A stretch of DNA of 64,000 nt. Origin: Toxoplasma gondii ME49 (taxonomy: Eukaryota; Apicomplexa; Conoidasida; Eucoccidiorida; Sarcocystidae). The DNA lies in NCBI RefSeq assembly GCF_000006565.2, contig NC_031473.1:372001-436000 (forward strand), given 5' to 3'. This document shows, one piece after another, positions 58,995 through 64,000 of the stretch. The notes beneath the pieces were generated by a model. The model was not told where the DNA came from and searched no databases. It saw only the letters and a program-made list of their open reading frames with translations. Every line of letters starts with the position of its first letter. Position 1 is the first letter of the stretch. The translations under genes were made by a program, and so were the position numbers.

Positions 58995-61900
58995 ATGCCC
59001 TCACGCGGAGGCGCGTACTCGACTCCTCCTCTCTCCTTCGTTCCACAGCCGCCTGAGCCCCTCGGCAACAGCGGCACGCTCTTCTACAGGCCCGGTCCCG
59101 CCCCCGTCTCCTGCCGCACTTCTCATCGACACACAGAAGTGAAGGCTCTGAGCAGAGAGGCCGGAAACAGGTCCTGCCTGCGTCTCCGAGCGCGCGCGCT
59201 CTGGGAGGAAGACGCCGCAGGCTCGCCCCCGTGTGCAACCGCAGAAGATGCAAGGAAACGGGTGCACCAGACAGAGGCAGAGACGGAGGAAGACAGAGAA
59301 GGCGAGGAAGGAGAAGAAGAAGGAGAAGAAGGAGAAGGAGAAAAGGGGAGAAGGGATACAACGCGCGTTTCTTCTTTCAACAAGTCTTCAAGAGAAACCG
59401 CCGGACATCCGAGAAACGAAGACGACGAGAACGGCAAACTGAAGTTCCCTTTGGGACCGTGTCTCCTTCGCTCGCGACACGACTTGCCCGCATCCCGTGC
59501 AGACAGCTACTCGAGTGTATGTACACCTGGCCCTCACGCTGGGACTGGCGCTGACTTCCTCTGCCGCTACTCTCCGAAAAACGACGCTGGCTTCTCGCCT
59601 TTTCCACCGCAACTCATCCAGTCCTCCGCCGTCCTTCCCTCTTCTTCTGCTTGCTCTTCTTCTGCTTGTTCTTCTTCTGCTTGTTCTTCTTCGTCTTCGT
59701 CGTCTGCTTCCTCGTCTTCATCTTCTTGCTCAGGAGAGGGTCCGCACTCGCAGGCAGCCGACGAATTTGTGGCTTTTCAGCGAGTACGCTTGCAGTTGCT
59801 GTCTCTGCAGTACACCGAGAAGTTCGACCCCGTCAATACGCGCCTGGTGGACAGACTTCTCCAAGATGTCGTGAAGGCCGTGGAGAACTTTCAGGTCCTT
59901 ATGAAGAAGTGAGGTGCATGCACACGCATGGAGTTCAGCGAAGGGGACATGTGATGCAGAACTGCGGATGAAGAAAGCCTGTCAGTTGAAGGCGCCAGCT
60001 TCACACTGGGGCCAGAGTGACTTGCCGGCATGTTTGCCTCCTCAGTCTCTCTGGGCATGCGTTCTTCGCTCCCTCCACTCACAGCTGCTGGCTGTACATC
60101 CTCTGTTTGCATCTTGCACCGATGCGTCTTTTGCGTGTCTCTGCTGCCGCACCGTTTTCTCTGACGAATCCTCGCACTTGAATTCTTCTCAAAAATATTA
60201 GTCAAGTGTTGCTTCTCAGGAGGCCCTCGTCGATGACTGTTGACTCTGCGGCTCTTCGTCGCCGGAATCGCCCTCTCTCCCTACACAGCGGTATATCTGT
60301 GTGAATGCCATCTGTGCTCTTCGGAGACATCAGTTAATAGCAAATGTCCCGCGACCGCATCCGCTAAAAACATACCGATACACATATACATATACACATA
60401 TGTATATTTATATATATATAGATATATTTATATGCATACACATGTGTATATATATATATATATATAAATATGTATACGTGGAAGCGTGGGGATTTCGCTG
60501 GCGGGGTCACTCTTTTTTCTGTGTTTAGATTCAAGGATTTGCAGTCTCAACTATTGAAAGAGCGCGAAGCTGCGGCGCTGGTGGAGTTGGCGCGCATACG
60601 TTCGGAAGAGGAGGCGAAGAAGGCTCAGGAGCGACTGCGAGATGTGGAGAGAGCACACGAAGAGAGAGAAGAAAAGTGGAGGCGAGAGAAGAGAGATAAG
60701 CAGCAGACGGCAGAGACGCTCAGAGGACTGCTCGCGCAGGCGAGAGAACAAGTCCTCAAGACAGAGGAGAAACTGAAGAAGCAAGAGTAGGTGCCTGCGG
60801 AAAAGCGCCAGATGACGTTCAAACGAAGCAAGGAGAATATCGACTTCACTTCAGCATCGCATCTCTTCTTCTCTCGCCTCTTTTTCTCTTCATCATCTAC
60901 CGACTTTTCTCTCTCCTCCCTTTTCGTTTTCCTCTCCTCACCACATGGAAGGCATCCCTATGCAAATATATATATATATATATATAATACATACATGCAT
61001 GTTTATTTATGTGTGTTTGTCTCTCTCTATCTATCTACAGTTATGGACCTTTGCATGCGTCTACTTAAGTAGAGGCATGTGCATGTGTATATCGCTACGT
61101 GGATGAGCCTGTCGCATTTCGATGGCTCTGCGTGTCGAGGTGAACTCTGTCACATCGCCACTGCTCTCTTCCTCCCATTCTGCTGTCTATCCACGCTTGT
61201 CTCCTTTCCTTTCCTTCCCGCTGGCGTCATCCTCCTTTTTCGCCTTTCTTGTCTTCCCCGCTCTCTCTGTCGCCAACCTTCCAGAGAGCAGAACAGACAC
61301 CTGAAGCGCATGCAGGGGACGAGTCGTTCTCCGAGCCTCCCGCGTCGTTCTCCCTCAGGGCGTCTGGCGCCTCTGCGCAGCGGGAGGAGGCCGCTGTCTC
61401 CGCCGGACTCGCGGGGGGCGACAGAAGTCCAGAGCACTCACAGTTCTCCCCGAAGAGAAGAAAGGGAAGACAGAGAAGAAGGAAGAGAAGAGAGAGACGA
61501 GTGTCTCTCCGACCAAGTGCGGCACTACAGGCAGCTGGTCGAGAGTTTGCGGGAGCAGCTGGAGGCGGAGAGACGTCGGGGACGAGCGGCCAGAGACGCA
61601 GAGGCGGGTGTACATCCACTGGAGAGAGAAGCGTTTTGGGAAGAGCAGCTGAGGCAGAAAGAAGAAGAATGTCGCGTTGTGAGAGCTCGCGTCGACTCCC
61701 TCAGTGCTCTCTGTCGAGTAAGAGAAGCTCCGAAGAGGACGAGAAAGGTGGATCTCTTCAGAGTCTGTCTTCGAGAGAGAGAGCGAGGGAAAAGTAGATC
61801 TCCTGTTTAGATTTCATGGTCGTGTGACGCAGAGAAACAGCTTTTTCCAGGAGTCGATCTCCCGTGGTAAGGGCGGGAGCTGCCCTTGGCGAAAAGGCGA

Positions 61901-62236
61901 GCACGATTCGCGCGAAAAGTATCTCTTCATTTGCATGAGAAAGGCTTTCCAATTTCCTCGTCGTCTTTTTCGAGTGTCGAGACTGTCGCGATACCAGGCG
62001 CACTGTGTGAGGGGGAAGGAAGTCCGAAGGGCACTGACTCTGGAAAGCATCTGTTTCAAAGCAAACTCTCAGATTCTGCTGTGCATGTGCTGTGCCTAGA
62101 ACAGGGAACTGCCACCGGTTTCGTAGGCGTCCGTGAAGACTCCATCTGCATGCAGATGCCCAGACATACATCCACTTATGTACACTTTTCTATCCATGTA
62201 TATGTTTACATACATATACTAAATAGTACATATAAA

Positions 62237-62272
<36 letters not shown>

Positions 62273-62386
62273 CGGCAACAACATCGTGAGGGTGGTACAT
62301 GCAAGTGATACCTGTATCAATCTGTTTATGTGGGTGCTGATAGGTATACATGTAACACCTGTATATATTGCATATATATATATATG

Positions 62387-62418
<32 letters not shown>

Positions 62419-63835
62419 CGTATGAATACGTAAATACACATATACACACGCATACGCCCATATGTATACATGGCTCTATTTGTTTTTGCAGTTGCAAGCA
62501 GGTGAACGTGAGTGTGTGTCGAGAATGTTCTTGGCTTTCAGGAGCTTGAGCGTCGAGCTGGTGGCGTGGATCCTTCGACGGCCCTTTGCTCCGAGGCGCG
62601 AGAGGGCAAGCGACTCGTGGAGGCAGCACCAGACGACTCGTCTGAGTCTTCTGCAGCTGCACAGTTTCCAGCGCCAAAAAAACGCGGAGAAAAGAAAAGA
62701 GAGAAACCGCGGGGAAGAACGTGGACTCCTCGCAGCTTGTCAAGAAAAGGCGACGAAGTACCGAGCAGTGGAGACAGCGAAGAAGAGAGAGAAGGAGAAG
62801 AAGAGAGAGAAGAAGAGGGAGAAGAAGAGGGAGAAGAAGAAGTTGAAGGGTGGAAAGCAAGTACGAACGCAGAGGAAGACTTTGTGGAGGAAATGGAGAA
62901 CGACGTCGCAGATCTCGTCGCAGAACTTGAGCACCTTCAAGTCAGTTTGAGAAAGGGGAAGCCCAGCCTTTCTTGTTCTTCTAGTTGCTTCAAGTCGTTC
63001 TAGATCTGTTTTTCTTCCTCGTTCTCTTGTTTCTCTCCTCTTGATCTTTCTCGGCGCACTCCGTTTCTTCTTCGCTCTCCTCCTGTTTTCTTCCCCTTCT
63101 CCTGTTTTCTTCCCCTTCTCCTGTTTTCTTCCTCTTCTCCTGTTCTCTTCCTCTTCTCCTGTTCTCTTCCTCTTCTCCTGTTTTCTTCGCCTTCTCCTGT
63201 TTTCTTCGCCTTCTCCTGTTTTCTTCGCCTTCTCCTGTTTTCTTTTCCTTCTCCTGTTTTCTTCGCCTTCGCCTTTCTCTCCCCTCCATGTTCGTTCCCC
63301 TGACTTTGTTCTGTTTTCCTGTTGACTCTCGCCTGCTGTTTCTCCGCCTTCCCTCCACTTTGCGGCGCGTCTCTGCAGAGGAGACGACGAGAGGATGCGA
63401 AGGAGCTTTCAGGAGGGCGTCGGGCGGCAACCAGAGAGGAGACGAGGCAGGCGCAAGATCGAGCAGAGGAAGAGTAAGGGAATATGCTGCGTTGCATGCA
63501 TCGCGCGTTGCAACAACGAAGACACAAGCGGCGTTCTCTGGACGAGCTTCTCGAGAGAGGCCTGCGGAGAGCTGTCGAGAGAACGGGAGACAGTCTAGCA
63601 TCGAGACTGGTTCGTGAGACGCCTGGAAATGCGCGACTCGACAGAGTTCACTGTAGTAGCTGTGGTAGACGGAGTGCGAGAAAAAGCGACAAGGAAAATC
63701 TTTTCTCATGGCACGAGCAGAGAAGAACGCATTTTTGCTTTCCTCGGAACTTCCTAACATGCGAGAGTCTTCTTTTCTTACAGACTCGCCGATTTGAGCG
63801 CCAGGGTGAAGCAGCTGGAAGAGCAACTGGCAGAA
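58995..63835 (+). CDS. Coiled-coil protein, CEP135/BLD10-like, 3' end outside the window
   Basis: Six exons are visible: 58995-59908, 60529-60786, 61285-61717, 62542-62940, 63379-63473, 63784-63835. All junction phases agree (717 codons so far). The start ATG has a TTCAAAATGCC context. Exon 1 is disordered, with Glu/Gly and Ser/Cys tracts, and ends with a conserved-looking segment, residues about 258-304: RLQLLSLQYTEKFDP, RLVDRLLQDVV and AVENFQVLMKK. This pattern matches from memory the N-terminal helical motif of CEP135/BLD10 (RL-x-LGY, then LVEKLFSDLVHTTE). Exons 2, 3, 5 and 6 are Glu/Arg/Lys-rich coiled coil; exon 4 is acidic and disordered. CEP135/BLD10 proteins act in the centriole or basal-body cartwheel. 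Family placement is moderate and function is inferred. More exons must follow; a possible acceptor lies at 63972. Confidence 0.65.
59515..59526. promoter_or_regulatory. GTGTAYGTACAC palindrome, copy 4 (inside coding sequence)
   Basis: GTGTATGTACAC followed by C, inside exon 1 of the coiled-coil gene, where it encodes part of SSVCTPG. The flank is A rather than G on the 5' side, so the outer pair of the 14-mer is lost. Confidence 0.3.
59638..59712 (+). repeat. Coding Ser/Cys trinucleotide-rich repeat
   Basis: An 18-base unit TCTTCTTCTGCTTGTTCT, with a variant, is repeated about three times, then dissolves into TCT/TCC/TCG codons. It encodes SSSACSSSACSSSACSS and a Ser run in the coiled-coil gene. 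Confidence 0.85.
60382..60474. repeat. Imperfect (TA)n microsatellite, intron 1 of the coiled-coil gene
   Basis: TATATA tracts interrupted by CACATG and GTATG, about 50 bases upstream of the exon 2 acceptor. A shorter (TA) tract lies at 60966-60987 in intron 2. Confidence 0.9.
62240..62420. repeat. Pair of (TA)n microsatellites, intron 3 of the coiled-coil gene
   Basis: Two alternating TA tracts at 62240-62267 and 62361-62420, separated by unique sequence, upstream of the exon 4 acceptor at 62541. Confidence 0.9.
63079..63275. repeat. 18-bp pyrimidine minisatellite in intron 4 of the coiled-coil gene
   Basis: About eleven copies of an 18-base unit close to CTTCTCCTGTTTTCTTCS, varying only in the CCC, CTC or GCC step. 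The array is entirely pyrimidine plus scattered G on the plus strand and lies shortly before the exon 5 acceptor at 63378. A long minus-strand open frame across it is a by-product of the 18-base period. Confidence 0.9.
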
Positions 63836-64000
63836 GTAAGTGCAGAGAGGAAGATGAAAAAAACTCCACTTTCTCTCTCATGCCCTCGGAATTACCTCGA
63901 GGAACGCCCCCGTTTGCCTCCACCTGTAACTTTCGTTTTCCTCCCTTTGCCTCGTTCTCTTCTTCTCCTCAGGTCAGTCTGCTCTCTTTCTTCTCTTCTT

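Noticed and set aside
63079..63275. Regularly spaced repeats as a CRISPR-like array
   Set aside because: Units are directly tandem with no unique spacers, and the host genome is eukaryotic.
62990..63826. 278-codon minus-strand Lys/Arg/Glu repeat ORF
   Set aside because: Produced by the 18-bp minisatellite on the antisense strand of an intron; it also runs through supported plus-strand exons.

Overview
The window looks like a gene-rich, intron-rich nuclear segment of a coccidian apicomplexan, most likely Toxoplasma gondii or a close relative such as Hammondia or Neospora. The evidence is internal: dozens of GT-AG introns of about 70-1,300 bp with pyrimidine-rich 3' ends, conserved protein families broken by long Ser/Arg/Glu-rich insertions, start contexts of the CAAAATG type, frequent TGCATGCA words, and (TA)n arrays in introns. 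No prokaryotic operon, CRISPR array, rRNA or transposase was seen.

Layout, left to right. (1) The 3' part of an unknown basic, disordered protein with two membrane segments (2-2194, +). (2) A nine-exon BK/Slo-type potassium channel (6212-18151, +), reconstructed here at 2,540 aa. It keeps the TVGYGD selectivity filter and two RCK domains, but both RCK domains carry very large insertions. (3) A single-exon secreted repeat protein on the opposite strand (22289-19971), convergent with the channel. It has a signal peptide, a basic NLS-like cluster, three near-identical 87-aa repeats and a Ser-rich tail, an architecture shared with exported dense-granule effectors. (4) A 33-exon full-length ABCB/P-glycoprotein-type ABC transporter (49932-26105, -). 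All 33 exons join in phase into 1,447 codons with two complete nucleotide-binding domains. (5) A sparse region (49933-57615) with two small ORFs that resemble secreted proteins and two identical, divergently oriented tRNA-Lys(CUU) genes. (6) A probable minus-strand gene end (58620-57616). Next to it on the plus strand is a coiled-coil gene (58995 to beyond the window), whose N-terminal motif resembles the centriole/basal-body protein CEP135/BLD10.

The genes do not form an operon or an evident pathway; each appears to be an independent locus. Two are membrane transport proteins (K+ channel, ABC exporter), one is a candidate secreted effector and one a candidate centrosomal protein. Gene models were built by hand from reading-frame conservation, splice-site consensus and exact phase agreement. 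Most exon boundaries are therefore firm, but a few weak junctions are flagged in the entries.
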